Shown here: positions 50,330-58,850 of the stretch, piece by piece
Layout: each line of letters starts with the position of its first letter
How positions within the stretch are numbered: the first letter of the stretch is position 1
Assembly (NCBI RefSeq): GCF_014648435.1
Contig: NZ_BMRC01000042.1
Coordinates: 1 to 64,000, forward strand
DNA length: 64,000 bases
Source of the DNA: Nonomuraea spiralis
GTDB taxonomy: Bacteria > Actinomycetota > Actinomycetes > Streptosporangiales > Streptosporangiaceae
Direction of reading: 5' to 3'
Position numbers and translations under genes: made by a program
Notes under the pieces: generated by a model
What the model saw: the letters and a program-made list of their open reading frames with translations, nothing else
The model's database searches: none
Told to the model about the DNA's origin: nothing

Positions 50330-51257
50330 ACCAGGTGATCGCCTGGCCGTGGGATCGGGTCCAGGCGAGCGGCCTTCCGTCCAGCGCGAGCACGTTGTGC
50401 AGTGCCTCGCCCGGCGGCGCCGGGAGCGTGTCGTAGGGCAGCACGTCCGGGGCCTCGTTCGCGATCCAGTGTCCGGGGAGCCCGCGTACCGTCTCGGCGA
50501 ACGCCGCCCGTCGCGGCATCGGCACGTGGTACAGCACCGAGCTGTGGAACACCACCAGCGTCGCGTCGGGCGGGGATTGCGCGGCCAGCGCCGGCAGGTC
50601 GTCCACCAGGTCGCCCCGTACGAGCAGCGGCGGGTCGGCCGCGACGACGGCCGCCGCCGCCCGCAGCCTGGCGCGGCGGTGCGTGTGTTCGGGCCAGATG
50701 AGGGCGTCGAGCCAGGCCAGATCCGCGGGGTCGGTCACGTCGAGCGGGTTCAGGTCCAGGCCGGCCCGCCACACCACCTGGGGCAGCCTGGTCGGCGGCG
50801 CCAGGTCGGTGGGCGTGCAGGCGAGGACCGGGTCGCCGGAGCCGACCGGGTGATCGCCGTAACGGTAGGCGTACCGGTCGGGGTAGAGGCACAGCCCGGC
50901 GGACGCGCCGACCTCCAGCAGCGCGAGCGGCTGCGGGAGCGCGTTGAGCACCGGGAGCAGGACGGCGCATCGCCCGGCCTCGTTCGTCTGCGTGGTCCGG
51001 GTGCGCGTCTCCGCCTCGATCACCGGCCAGTTCGCCACCGTGTAGTCGTGGAACGCGGCCGGATCCTCGACCGGCCCGCCGAGCAACCGGACCACGCCGA
51101 ACAGCAGGTTCGGCTGCCGCTTGGCCGGCGGAAGCCCGGCGAGCAGAGCCATGAGCTCGGGATCCCGCGTCACCGCGTACGCCAGGCGCTCGTAGGTGGG
51201 CGACACACCATGCGCCTCCCGCGCGGCGAAATCAGCGTAGATCGCGGCGATCGTCAT
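50322..51257 (-). CDS. DUF2332 family protein
   Basis: A 311-residue protein. DUF2332 features are visible: SPTYERLAYAVTRDPELMAL, LLFGVVRLLGG, LALLEVGASAGLCLYPDRYA (a glycine-rich motif like a class I methyltransferase site), LDLNPLDVTDPADLAWLDAL and VVFHSSVLYHVP. The fold looks methyltransferase-related but activity is unknown. The ATG of MTIAAIYADF is chosen as the family-typical start; its ribosome site is weak. It stands alone, downstream of the GH20 gene on the same strand. Confidence 0.88.
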   Translation of the reverse strand: MTIAAIYADFAAREAHGVSPTYERLAYAVTRDPELMALLAGLPPAKRQPNLLFGVVRLLGGPVEDPAAFHDYTVANWPVIEAETRTRTTQTNEAGRCAVLLPVLNALPQPLALLEVGASAGLCLYPDRYAYRYGDHPVGSGDPVLACTPTDLAPPTRLPQVVWRAGLDLNPLDVTDPADLAWLDALIWPEHTHRRARLRAAAAVVAADPPLLVRGDLVDDLPALAAQSPPDATLVVFHSSVLYHVPMPRRAAFAETVRGLPGHWIANEAPDVLPYDTLPAPPGEALHNVLALDGRPLAWTRSHGQAITWFT

Positions 51258-51364
51258 AATCCGATGATCGCAGCGAACTCCTCCCGCACCCAGCCGGACG
51301 TGGCCCCGGATGGACCTCCGAGTCCGGAACAGGCACACGTGATCTCGGCCCCGGGGCCGGGCCG

Positions 51365-53125
51365 TCACTGCGCGTAGGACTTCAGCGTCGAGGTCAGCGG
51401 TCCGAAACCGCGTTCCATCCCGCCCGGCCGGTTGCGCGCGAGCCAGCATCGCCGGTACTCCGTGATCAACGTGTCGAGGTCCGCGCGCAGCTCATCGTCT
51501 CCGGGGGTGGCCAGCCCCGCCGTACGGCCCAGCCGCCAGGCGCCGTGCCGCGCGAGCCCGATGGCCGCGGCGAGTTCGCGTACCGCCAGCGCGCCGTCAC
51601 CCGAGGCCGGCCGGGCCCGTTCCAGGTCGGCCAGCGCCTGGTCCAGCGTCGTGATGACCGCCTCGACCAGGCCGGCGTCGGGTTCGTGCGTGACAAGATG
51701 TTGCTGCGCGGGGATCAGGGCCGCCTGCAGCGGGCTGCCGTTGAACGAGCGCCGCCCGGTACGCCCCCAGACCCGCCCGACGGCGTCGAGCACACCGCCG
51801 AGCACACCGGCGTGGTCGCGGAAGACATGCCGGTCGAGTACGGCGGGCACGTCGATGTCCGCGTTGCCGGCCAGGCACCAGCTCACCGCGCCGGCGTACA
51901 CGATGGGTGGGTAGGACGTACAGAACGCCTGCAAGTGGCCGTTGTCGCCCCATTCGGTGAGCAGGAGGCCGGAGGCTCCGCTCGTCAGGCCGGTGCCCAC
52001 CGCGTCGGCGATGTTGCCCATCGCGTTGTCGATGCGGCCCACCAGCGAGTTCCACGTGCCGGTGCCCGGTGCGACCAGGAACGGCACCCCGCTGCCCGGC
52101 AGCCCCTTGAGGGCCTCGGAGAAGCCGTCGAAGGCGATGTTGATGCCCAGCTCGTCGATGACCTGCTGGAAGTCCGGCGGGATCTCGATGCGTTCGCCGT
52201 CCGGGCGGGGAGCCTCGTAGGTCCAGGCGACGGCCGTGCAGCCCGCCGGGAGTCTTTCGACGAGTTCGGGATGGTGGGTGATGAAGTCGGCCCAGAACTG
52301 CGGCCGGTAGCCCTGGGCGATCAGGGGCTCCAGCAGGCGGCGCAGGTGCCTGAGGTAGACCTCGCCGGCTCCGAGTTCGGCCACCTGGGCGGCGCCGGCG
52401 CCCCTGCCCAGTTCGAGGGGCTCGTCGCAGTTGACGTTGACCTGGCGGCTGGTGAAGTTGGGCAGCAGTTCGGCGAGCAGGCCGTGGGCGAACGCCGCGC
52501 TCTCCTCGTCCGATCTGAGGGTGAAGGAGGGCATCGAGAATCCGGCCACGGAGAAGCCGTCCTGGCATTCGGCGAGGTGGCGGTAGGTGTCGTGGGAGAG
52601 CCAGGACTCCATGTGGGTGTACGTGCTCTGGTTGGGCACCAGCTCGATGCCGGCCTCGGCGCACATCGTGTCGAGGTCGCGGATCTCGGCGGCGGTCATG
52701 GGGGACGCGTCGCGCCACACGTCCTGGTGGCCGGTGTAGGCGAAGGTGTGCTCGGTGTAGAGCTGGAGCTGGTTGTAGCGGGCGATGCGCAGCACCTCGA
52801 TGAGGTGGACGAAGCTCTCCCTGGTGGGGACGCGGCCGCGGCTGACGTCGAGCAGGAAGCCCCGTACGGGGAGGTCCGGCCAGTCCGCGATGTGCAGCGC
52901 CGGCCAGGTGCCGTCGCCTTGGGCGCGCAGCTGCTCAAGGACGTCCCTGCCGTAGCGGAGTCCGGCGTCGTCGGCGTGTCGCAGGGTGACGTCCGGTCCG
53001 GTGGTGTCGATGGTGAAGCCTTGGGCCGGAAGGCTTTCGTCGAGAATCTCGGCGACGGGCGCGGAAAGGGCGGCGCCCTCTTCTGTGACGGTCATGAGCC
53101 GAGGGCGGGGGAACAGCTCGATCAT
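51365..53125 (-). CDS. Glycoside hydrolase family 20 (beta-N-acetylhexosaminidase-type)
   Basis: A 586-residue cytoplasmic-looking glycosidase. An N-terminal GH20b-like domain (about 1-90) is followed by the TIM barrel beginning VRGFLLDVSRGRVPTRESF, with the catalytic Asp-Glu pair in VNVNCDEP, where the family usually has HIGGDE. Trp-rich sites such as FWADFIT and LLTEWGDNGH follow, then a helical C-terminal domain. There is no signal peptide, so it acts on imported sugars. AGGGGAG lies 5 nt before the ATG. It is divergent from a TetR gene across a 20-bp palindrome. Exact specificity is uncertain. Confidence 0.9.
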   Translation of the reverse strand: MIELFPRPRLMTVTEEGAALSAPVAEILDESLPAQGFTIDTTGPDVTLRHADDAGLRYGRDVLEQLRAQGDGTWPALHIADWPDLPVRGFLLDVSRGRVPTRESFVHLIEVLRIARYNQLQLYTEHTFAYTGHQDVWRDASPMTAAEIRDLDTMCAEAGIELVPNQSTYTHMESWLSHDTYRHLAECQDGFSVAGFSMPSFTLRSDEESAAFAHGLLAELLPNFTSRQVNVNCDEPLELGRGAGAAQVAELGAGEVYLRHLRRLLEPLIAQGYRPQFWADFITHHPELVERLPAGCTAVAWTYEAPRPDGERIEIPPDFQQVIDELGINIAFDGFSEALKGLPGSGVPFLVAPGTGTWNSLVGRIDNAMGNIADAVGTGLTSGASGLLLTEWGDNGHLQAFCTSYPPIVYAGAVSWCLAGNADIDVPAVLDRHVFRDHAGVLGGVLDAVGRVWGRTGRRSFNGSPLQAALIPAQQHLVTHEPDAGLVEAVITTLDQALADLERARPASGDGALAVRELAAAIGLARHGAWRLGRTAGLATPGDDELRADLDTLITEYRRCWLARNRPGGMERGFGPLTSTLKSYAQ

Positions 53126-53199
53126 CGGACTCCCCTTGAAGCGGTCGAAGGGTAGCGTTCGCACACGGTCGTGGAGGTACATGGACAGCATCGCCGCTT

Positions 53200-53219
53200 A
53201 ATCGACCGAGCGGTAGATT
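53200..53219. promoter_or_regulatory. Candidate TetR operator between GH20 and TetR genes
   Basis: AATC-g-ACCG-ag-CGGT-a-GATT is a 20-bp palindrome broken only by one mismatched pair, 36 bp before the TetR start and 74 bp before the GH20 start. Confidence 0.42.
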
Positions 53220-53254
53220 GCGTTATGTGTTCGTTATATTTGGAGGTGGTTGCC

Positions 53255-53842
53255 GTGCAGCAGAAGCGGCGCAAGCGTGCCGACGAGCGACGCGCGGAGA
53301 TCCTGGCCGCTGCCGAGAGCGTCTTCGCGGAACGCGGCTACCGGGCCGGCTCGCTCGCCGCCATCGCCGAGGCCGTGGGCATCTCCAAGCAGACCCTGCT
53401 GCACCACTTCCCGACCAAGGAACACCTGCTGGTCGCCGTACTGGAACACCGTGACCTGCACAACCTGGGCATCGTCGCCGACATGGGACTGACGGTCGAG
53501 GCGATGGCCCGGCTGGTCGACTTCAACCTCGACTGGCGCGGGCTCGTGCACTCCTACACGGTGTTGTCCGCCGAGAGCGTCGCCGAGGACCATCCCGCCC
53601 ACGAGTTCTTCACCACGCGCTACGACCGCTCCCGCCGGGCCCTGGCCGACAGCCTGCGCGCGGAGCACGGCGACCGGTTGCCCGGCGGGCTGACCCCGGA
53701 ACAGGCCGCGCCCCTGATCATCGCGGTCAACGACGGGCTTCAGCTCCAATGGCTGCTCAACTCCCGGGACGTGGCGATCGGCGAGCTGTTCCGGGCGTTC
53801 CTGGCCACGGTGGTGGAAGGCGAGCCGCCCGCGAGCACCTGA
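53255..53842 (+). CDS. TetR/AcrR family transcriptional regulator
   Basis: A 195-residue regulator with HTH LAAIAEAVGISKQTLLHHF (about 33-51) and a TetR_C-type ligand domain. The GTG start giving VQQKRRKRADERRAEIL has GGAGG 8 nt upstream; longer in-frame starts lack this. It is divergent from the GH20 gene and probably its repressor, with a sugar or sugar phosphate as plausible ligand (inference from the neighbour). Confidence 0.9.
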   Translation: MQQKRRKRADERRAEILAAAESVFAERGYRAGSLAAIAEAVGISKQTLLHHFPTKEHLLVAVLEHRDLHNLGIVADMGLTVEAMARLVDFNLDWRGLVHSYTVLSAESVAEDHPAHEFFTTRYDRSRRALADSLRAEHGDRLPGGLTPEQAAPLIIAVNDGLQLQWLLNSRDVAIGELFRAFLATVVEGEPPAST

Positions 53843-53857
53843 CCCGGCGGGACCTCG

Positions 53858-54814
53858 CTACCGTACGGTGAGCACCAGCTTCCCCGCGGTGCGGCCGGTC
53901 TCGCCGAGCGCGTGCGCCTTGGCCGCGTCCGCCAGCTCGAACGTGCCGGCGATCTCCGCGCGCAACCGGCCCTCGGCCACGAGCCGGGCGATGGCCAGCA
54001 TCCCGGCGTGGTCGTGCTCCACGAGCATGACCTCCGCCCGCACGCCGAGGCGGGCCGCTTCTCGGGCGAGCGCCGGAATGCCGTCGTCGAGGCGCAGGGA
54101 GACCAGGAGACCGCCCGCGCGCAGGCTGCGCAGAGAGCCCATGGCGTGCTCGCTGCCTTGGGCGTCTACAACGACGTCGGCGTCGCGGACCGCCTCGGTG
54201 ATGTCCGTGGTGCGGTAGTCGAGCACCTCGTCGGCACCCAGGTTGCGGACGAAGTCGTGCTTGGGAGCACTGGCGGTGCCGATCACGTACGCACCGTGGG
54301 CCTTCGCGATCTGTACGGCGAGGTGGCCGACGCCGCCCGCCGCGGCGTGGATGAGCACCCGAGACCCGTCCTGGACGCGCGCGGTGTCCACGAGGGCCTG
54401 CCAGGCGGTGAGGGCGGCCAGCGGCAGGGCGCCGGCCTGCACGTGGTCGATGGCGGCGGGTTTGGGGGCGAAGGCACGAGCGGGCCCGGTGACGTACTCG
54501 GCGTGCGAACCTGCCCCCTGTGGATACGGCAACATGCCGAACACCTCGTCACCCGGCTTGAAGAGAGTGACCCCGAGACCGGCGGCCTCGACCACTCCGG
54601 AGACGTCCCAGCCGAGGACGAACGGCGGCTCGCCGAGCATGAGCCCGGGGATGGCGCGGTGTTTCCAGTCGGTCGGGTTGACGCCGGCGGCGTGCACCCG
54701 CACCAGAATCTCGCCCACGCCCGCCGCCGGTCGCGGCAGCCGGATCTCCTTGAGCACCTCGGGGCCGCCGATGACGTCCTGGCTGACGGCGCGCATGGTG
54801 GTGATGTCGTTCAT
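53858..54814 (-). CDS. NADP-dependent zinc-free alcohol dehydrogenase/quinone oxidoreductase (MDR)
   Basis: A 318-residue medium-chain dehydrogenase/reductase. The N-terminal GroES-like domain (GVNPTDWKHRAIPG, FVLGWDVSGVVEAAG) and the Rossmann domain (RVLIHAAAGGVGHLAVQIAK) are typical of quinone oxidoreductases; the zinc-ligand cysteines of zinc ADHs are absent. The substrate is unknown. The start is the ATG of MNDITTMRA; a second ATG six codons later is possible and neither has a good ribosome site. It is divergent from a GlxA-type regulator gene 70 bp away. Confidence 0.93.
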   Translation of the reverse strand: MNDITTMRAVSQDVIGGPEVLKEIRLPRPAAGVGEILVRVHAAGVNPTDWKHRAIPGLMLGEPPFVLGWDVSGVVEAAGLGVTLFKPGDEVFGMLPYPQGAGSHAEYVTGPARAFAPKPAAIDHVQAGALPLAALTAWQALVDTARVQDGSRVLIHAAAGGVGHLAVQIAKAHGAYVIGTASAPKHDFVRNLGADEVLDYRTTDITEAVRDADVVVDAQGSEHAMGSLRSLRAGGLLVSLRLDDGIPALAREAARLGVRAEVMLVEHDHAGMLAIARLVAEGRLRAEIAGTFELADAAKAHALGETGRTAGKLVLTVR

Positions 54815-54872
54815 GGACCCAGCCTGCTGTGCCCGGCCGCCCGCCGGGAGTGGCAGGAATGTCATTCGTCGA

Positions 54873-54878
54873 TAGGAT
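54873..54878 (+). promoter_or_regulatory. -10 box of a leaderless promoter for the GlxA-type regulator
   Basis: TAGGAT ends exactly 6 nt before the ATG. Only a weak -35-like sequence (TGGCAG) lies 16 bp upstream. Confidence 0.42.
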
Positions 54879-54884
54879 CGTGCC

Positions 54885-55829
54885 ATGCATCGTGTGGTCG
54901 TCATGGCGCTCGACGGGGTCTATCCGTTCGAGCTCGGCATCCCGCAGCGCGTCTTCGGCACCGCGCAGGGCCTCTACGAGGTGCTCACCTGCTCGGTCGA
55001 CGGGCACGCGGTGCGTACGTCCGCGGACTTCACGATCAGCACCCGGCACGGCCCGGAGATCCTGGCCACGGCGGACACGGTGGTCATCCCCCCGTACGCC
55101 TCGGCCTCCCTCTCGGCGCAGCTCCCGGCCGGTGTGGCGGACGCGTTCAAACTGATCCCGGCGGGCGCCCGGATCGTGTCCATCTGCACCGGGGCGTTCG
55201 CGCTCGCGGCGGCAGGGCTGCTCGACGGCCGCAGGGTCACGACGCACTGGAACCAGACGGCCCGCTTCAGCGAGCTGTTCCCCCAGGTGACTCTCGACGC
55301 GGACGTGTTGTTCGTCGACGACGGCGACATCCTCACCTCGGCCGGCGCCGCGTCAGGCGTGGACGTGTGCCTGCACCTCATACGCAAGGACCACGGCAGC
55401 CGGCTGGCCAACCACGTCGCGCGCCGGTGCGTCGTGCCACCCTGGCGGGACGGCGGCCAGGCGCAGTACATCGAACAGCCCGTGCCCGAGCCGTCCGTGG
55501 CGGGGACCTCCGCGACGAGGGAATGGGCGCTCGAACGGCTGGCCGAGTCGCTGACGCTGACCGACCTCGCCGCACACGCCCGGATGAGCCTTCGTACGTT
55601 CGCCCGCCGTTTCCAGGACGAGGTCGGGGTCAGCCCCGGGCGGTGGCTGACCCAGCAGCGGGTCAACCGGGCGCGGGAGCTGCTGGAGTCGAGCGACCTG
55701 CCCGTCGAGCTGGTCGCCCGCCAGGTGGGATTCGCCACCGCCGCGTCTCTGCGTCAGCATCTCCACGCCGCGATCGGGGTCTCGCCGCAGGCGTACCGCC
55801 ACACCTTCCAGACCGCCGGCGACCGCTGA
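54885..55829 (+). CDS. GlxA family transcriptional regulator (DJ-1/PfpI plus AraC HTH)
   Basis: A 314-residue regulator. The DJ-1/PfpI-like domain (about 1-170) has the nucleophile-elbow-like SICTGAFALAAAGLLDGRRV; the AraC HTH pair follows (about 215-305: LTDLAAHARMSLRTFARRFQ, then VELVARQVGFATAASLRQHL). Such proteins are usually activators. It is divergent from the MDR oxidoreductase, its likely target. A second member of this family occurs at 62141-63130. Confidence 0.93.
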   Translation: MHRVVVMALDGVYPFELGIPQRVFGTAQGLYEVLTCSVDGHAVRTSADFTISTRHGPEILATADTVVIPPYASASLSAQLPAGVADAFKLIPAGARIVSICTGAFALAAAGLLDGRRVTTHWNQTARFSELFPQVTLDADVLFVDDGDILTSAGAASGVDVCLHLIRKDHGSRLANHVARRCVVPPWRDGGQAQYIEQPVPEPSVAGTSATREWALERLAESLTLTDLAAHARMSLRTFARRFQDEVGVSPGRWLTQQRVNRARELLESSDLPVELVARQVGFATAASLRQHLHAAIGVSPQAYRHTFQTAGDR

Positions 55830-55844
55830 CCCCGCGTCGGGGCT

Positions 55845-56423
55845 TTACTGCTGAGGGCCGCAACCGTCCAGGATGCTCCGGACCAGGGCCTGGACGGTGT
55901 TCCTGTCGACGCTTTCCGGTGCGGCGGTGACCAGGGTGAACAGCGTGCCCTCGTAGAGAGTGATCAGGGAGTGGATGCTCTCGCGGGGGAGGACGAGACC
56001 GAGTTTGTCGTGCTGCCCGGCGGTGACCTGCACCGCCGCGTCCCAGAGGCCGGCGAGCGCCGTGGCGAGCACCGGACGGCGTACGGCCTCCAGCTGGAGC
56101 TCGAAGATCGCCAGGTAGCGGTCGCGCAGTGTGGTCGCCGCCGTGAGCAGCGACTCGGTCAGCAGGTCGGCCAGCGTCGCGGGCTGCTCGACGGACCGGT
56201 CGACCGCCCGGTCGGTGTCGGCGTGGTGCAGCTCGATGATGCGCTCCGCGGCGGCCACCAGCAGTGCCTCCCGGTTACGGAAGTAGTTGGAGGCGGTTCC
56301 CGATGGAAGGTCCGCCTCCTTCTCCACCGCGCGATGGGTCAGCCCGTGCACCCCCGACGACGCCAGCAGTGCGATGGCGGCATCGGTCAGGGCGCGGCGA
56401 CGGGCTGGATTGGTGGGCGGCAT
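55845..56423 (-). CDS. TetR/AcrR family transcriptional regulator
   Basis: A 192-residue regulator with HTH THRAVEKEADLPSGTASNYF (about 29-48) and a helical C-terminal domain. TAGCAT lies 6 nt before the ATG, so translation is probably leaderless. It is divergent from the FAD monooxygenase gene and a 12-bp palindrome lies in the 58-bp gap, so it likely represses that gene. Confidence 0.9.
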   Translation of the reverse strand: MPPTNPARRRALTDAAIALLASSGVHGLTHRAVEKEADLPSGTASNYFRNREALLVAAAERIIELHHADTDRAVDRSVEQPATLADLLTESLLTAATTLRDRYLAIFELQLEAVRRPVLATALAGLWDAAVQVTAGQHDKLGLVLPRESIHSLITLYEGTLFTLVTAAPESVDRNTVQALVRSILDGCGPQQ

Positions 56424-56445
56424 GCGGCCATGCTATACCAATAGC

Positions 56446-56457
56446 CGTACTAGTACG
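56446..56457. promoter_or_regulatory. Candidate TetR operator
   Basis: CGTACTAGTACG is a perfect 12-bp palindrome in the 58-bp gap between the divergent TetR and FAD monooxygenase genes, 10 bp upstream of the TetR -10. Confidence 0.47.
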
Positions 56458-56481
56458 ATCGTAGTGAATCGAGGTGATCCT

Positions 56482-57627
56482 GTGAGGATCGTGGTGGTCG
56501 GCGCCGGGCTCGGGGGAGTGGCGGCCGCGGTGGGCCTGCATCGCCTGGGCCACGAGGTGACACTGATCGAGCGCGGCGCCGAGCTCAGGGAGGCGGGAAC
56601 CGGGATCGTGGTCATGCCCAACGGGCTCCGGGCGCTGGACGCGGTGGGGCTGGCCGAGGGCGTACGCGAGCACGCCATGCGTGAAGGCCGCGGTGGACTG
56701 CGCGACCGGCGCGGACGCCCACTGCTGATCACCGACCTGGACCGGGTGCGGCAGCAGATCGGCACCCCCGTCATCATCGACCGGGCGCGCCTGCACCGGG
56801 CACTACGCGCCCCGCTTCCCGCCGAACTCGTACTGACCTCCACCCCGGTCGAGCGCCTGGAGGCCGACTCCGCCGGGGTGACCGTGATCGCCGATGGTGA
56901 AGCCGTCGCCCGGGTGGACGCCGTGATCGCTGCCGACGGCATCGGCAGCAGGCTGCGGGCACAACTCTTCCCCGGTCACCCCGGGCTGCGGCGGACCGGC
57001 CGGATGGATCTGCGCGGCATGCTGCCCCGTCCGCCCGGCCTGGATGCGGACCTGCTGACCAGCCAGTTGGTCGACCGCCGCAACGGGGCGATGTTCGGCC
57101 TGTACCCCGTCGGCGAGAACCTTCTGTACTGGTTCACCGACTCCGCCCTGCACGGCGCACCGCCGGACGCGGACGAGGCACGCCGGCAGATGTTGTCCCT
57201 GATGGCCGACTGGCATCCCGTCGTCGCGACAGTGATCGAGGACACCCCGGCAGCCGACATCTACGTCGACCCGATCACCCGCCTGGCCGAGCCTCTGCCC
57301 TCGTTCGCGGTCGGCCGGATCGCGTTCCTCGGCGACGCCGCGCACGCCATGCCACCCGACCTCGGCCAGGGGTCGAGCCAGGCCTTCGAGGACGCCGCCG
57401 CGCTGACCCGCCACCTGACCGGCGCCGAGCCGGCGGACGTCCCCCGGCGGCTCCTGCGTTACGACGCCGAGCGCAGGCCCAGCGCCAACCGCATGATGCG
57501 GGCGGCGTCCCGGCAGTCGTGGCTGACCTCCCGGACCGGCCTCACCGCGTCGCTGCGCGACGCCCTGCTGCGCGCGGTACCGTCCCGGCTGGCCACTCGG
57601 CAGCTCGCCGCCCTCTGGCGCGTCTGA
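56482..57627 (+). CDS. FAD-dependent monooxygenase (PHBH-like)
   Basis: A 381-residue flavoprotein of the FAD_binding_3 class. It has the dinucleotide motif GAGLGGVAAA near the N-terminus, a glutamate end of the first Rossmann unit (LIERGAELREAGTG), and GDAAHAMPPDLGQGSSQAFE binding the FAD pyrophosphate. Such enzymes hydroxylate aromatics or antibiotics; some inactivate drugs. The GTG start has GAGG 7 nt upstream. It is divergent from its presumed TetR. It converges with the MBL-fold gene 64 bp downstream. Confidence 0.93.
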   Translation: MRIVVVGAGLGGVAAAVGLHRLGHEVTLIERGAELREAGTGIVVMPNGLRALDAVGLAEGVREHAMREGRGGLRDRRGRPLLITDLDRVRQQIGTPVIIDRARLHRALRAPLPAELVLTSTPVERLEADSAGVTVIADGEAVARVDAVIAADGIGSRLRAQLFPGHPGLRRTGRMDLRGMLPRPPGLDADLLTSQLVDRRNGAMFGLYPVGENLLYWFTDSALHGAPPDADEARRQMLSLMADWHPVVATVIEDTPAADIYVDPITRLAEPLPSFAVGRIAFLGDAAHAMPPDLGQGSSQAFEDAAALTRHLTGAEPADVPRRLLRYDAERRPSANRMMRAASRQSWLTSRTGLTASLRDALLRAVPSRLATRQLAALWRV

Positions 57628-57691
57628 CGATGGCACCCGTCCAGCTGCACCACCTCGTCACCCCGGCTCGTCAGCACCAGGGTGGGGTCGA

Positions 57692-58657
57692 TCAGCCGGC
57701 GGCCGTCTCCTGATCCTGGGCGATACGGCCGCGCAGCATGACCTCCATGACCTTCATGAAGCGCTGCGCCCTCGCCCGGCCGATGACGAACGGGTTGGCC
57801 GCCCCCGTCGTTCCGGCGCGTAGCTGCTCGATGCGGGCCAGGCCGTGGTCGACGCCGCCGTGGTTGTTCAGCTCGACCTCCACCCCGGCCCGCCGCATCG
57901 TGGCGGCGAAGGCGAGTACGGAGGCCAGGCTGGTGCGTTTGTCCGCGGTCGCGGCGGGCGGGTTGGTGCCGCCCCACAACATCGCGGTGTGCCGCCGCCC
58001 CTTCCAGTGCACGGGGAAGATCGGCGAGACGGTGCCGGGCGTGTGGCCGGGCGTGTGGTGGAAGGCGATGGTGGTGCCGCCGAGGGTGAGCTTCTGGCCG
58101 TCGGCGATCTCCAGGTCGCGCTTGGGCGCGTTCGCGGGACGTTCGGCGGCGATGAGGTTCCAGTCGGTCCGGCTCATCATGACGCGGGCGCCGTACCGGT
58201 CGGCGAGGAACTGGGCGCCGCCGAAGTGATCGGCATGGCCGTGGGCGACCACCACGTACTTGATCTGTGCGGGGTCCGCGCCCACGGCCCGCAGCCCCGG
58301 GACGATGATCTTCTCGGCTTCGTCCGGCGATCCCATCGCGTCGACGAGGACGATGCCCTCGGCGGTGAACAGCGCCGTGGCCTGGATGAAGCTGTTGCCC
58401 AGCACCGCCACGTCGTCGAAGGTGCGCAACGGGCGGAGGGGCGTCGGTTCCGGCATCGTGAGGCCGGGCGCGAGCGCTTTGACCAGGGCTTTCAGGACCG
58501 GGTCGGCGCCGGCCAGCGCCGCCGCCCGGTCATAGTAGCGCTGGGCGCGCTTGGGGGCGGTGGCGGCCGCGGCTTCGGCCGGACGGCCTGCCAGTGGCAG
58601 GAGGGCCGCGGTGGCCAGCAAGGTACGGCGGGACGGGACGGACTGCCCGAGAGGCAT
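57692..58657 (-). CDS. Exported MBL-fold metallo-hydrolase (Tat substrate)
   Basis: A 321-residue metallo-beta-lactamase-fold enzyme. The N-terminus has a twin-arginine signal (SRRTLLATAALLPLAG), implying export in folded form. The metal site HGHADH spans 139-144, followed by HTPGHTPGTVS and a later His in NNHGGVDHG, resembling subclass B3-like lactamases and lactonases. The substrate is unknown; beta-lactamase activity is not implied. 193 bp upstream separate it from the SDR gene on the same strand and hold no gene. Confidence 0.9.
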   Translation of the reverse strand: MPLGQSVPSRRTLLATAALLPLAGRPAEAAAATAPKRAQRYYDRAAALAGADPVLKALVKALAPGLTMPEPTPLRPLRTFDDVAVLGNSFIQATALFTAEGIVLVDAMGSPDEAEKIIVPGLRAVGADPAQIKYVVVAHGHADHFGGAQFLADRYGARVMMSRTDWNLIAAERPANAPKRDLEIADGQKLTLGGTTIAFHHTPGHTPGTVSPIFPVHWKGRRHTAMLWGGTNPPAATADKRTSLASVLAFAATMRRAGVEVELNNHGGVDHGLARIEQLRAGTTGAANPFVIGRARAQRFMKVMEVMLRGRIAQDQETAAG

Positions 58658-58850
58658 GGGCGAACACCTGCTCTTTCACGGGCCGCAGATCTTGACGCGA
58701 TCGGCCCAGACGGACGTCGATGCCCCTCCAGCAGATCAGAACAGATCTTGTGGCGTCCAATACTGGTATGGGCGGTCCGGCGATAGGGAAGTGGATATCG
58801 ACCCTGCTCTGGCCCTTGACGAGCCTCCTGAAAGGGCCGGAGCCAGGATG

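Noticed and set aside
58687..58753. Direct repeat AGATCTTG upstream of the MBL-fold gene
   Set aside because: Only 8 bp long, about 55 bp apart and not symmetric; too weak to call an operator.
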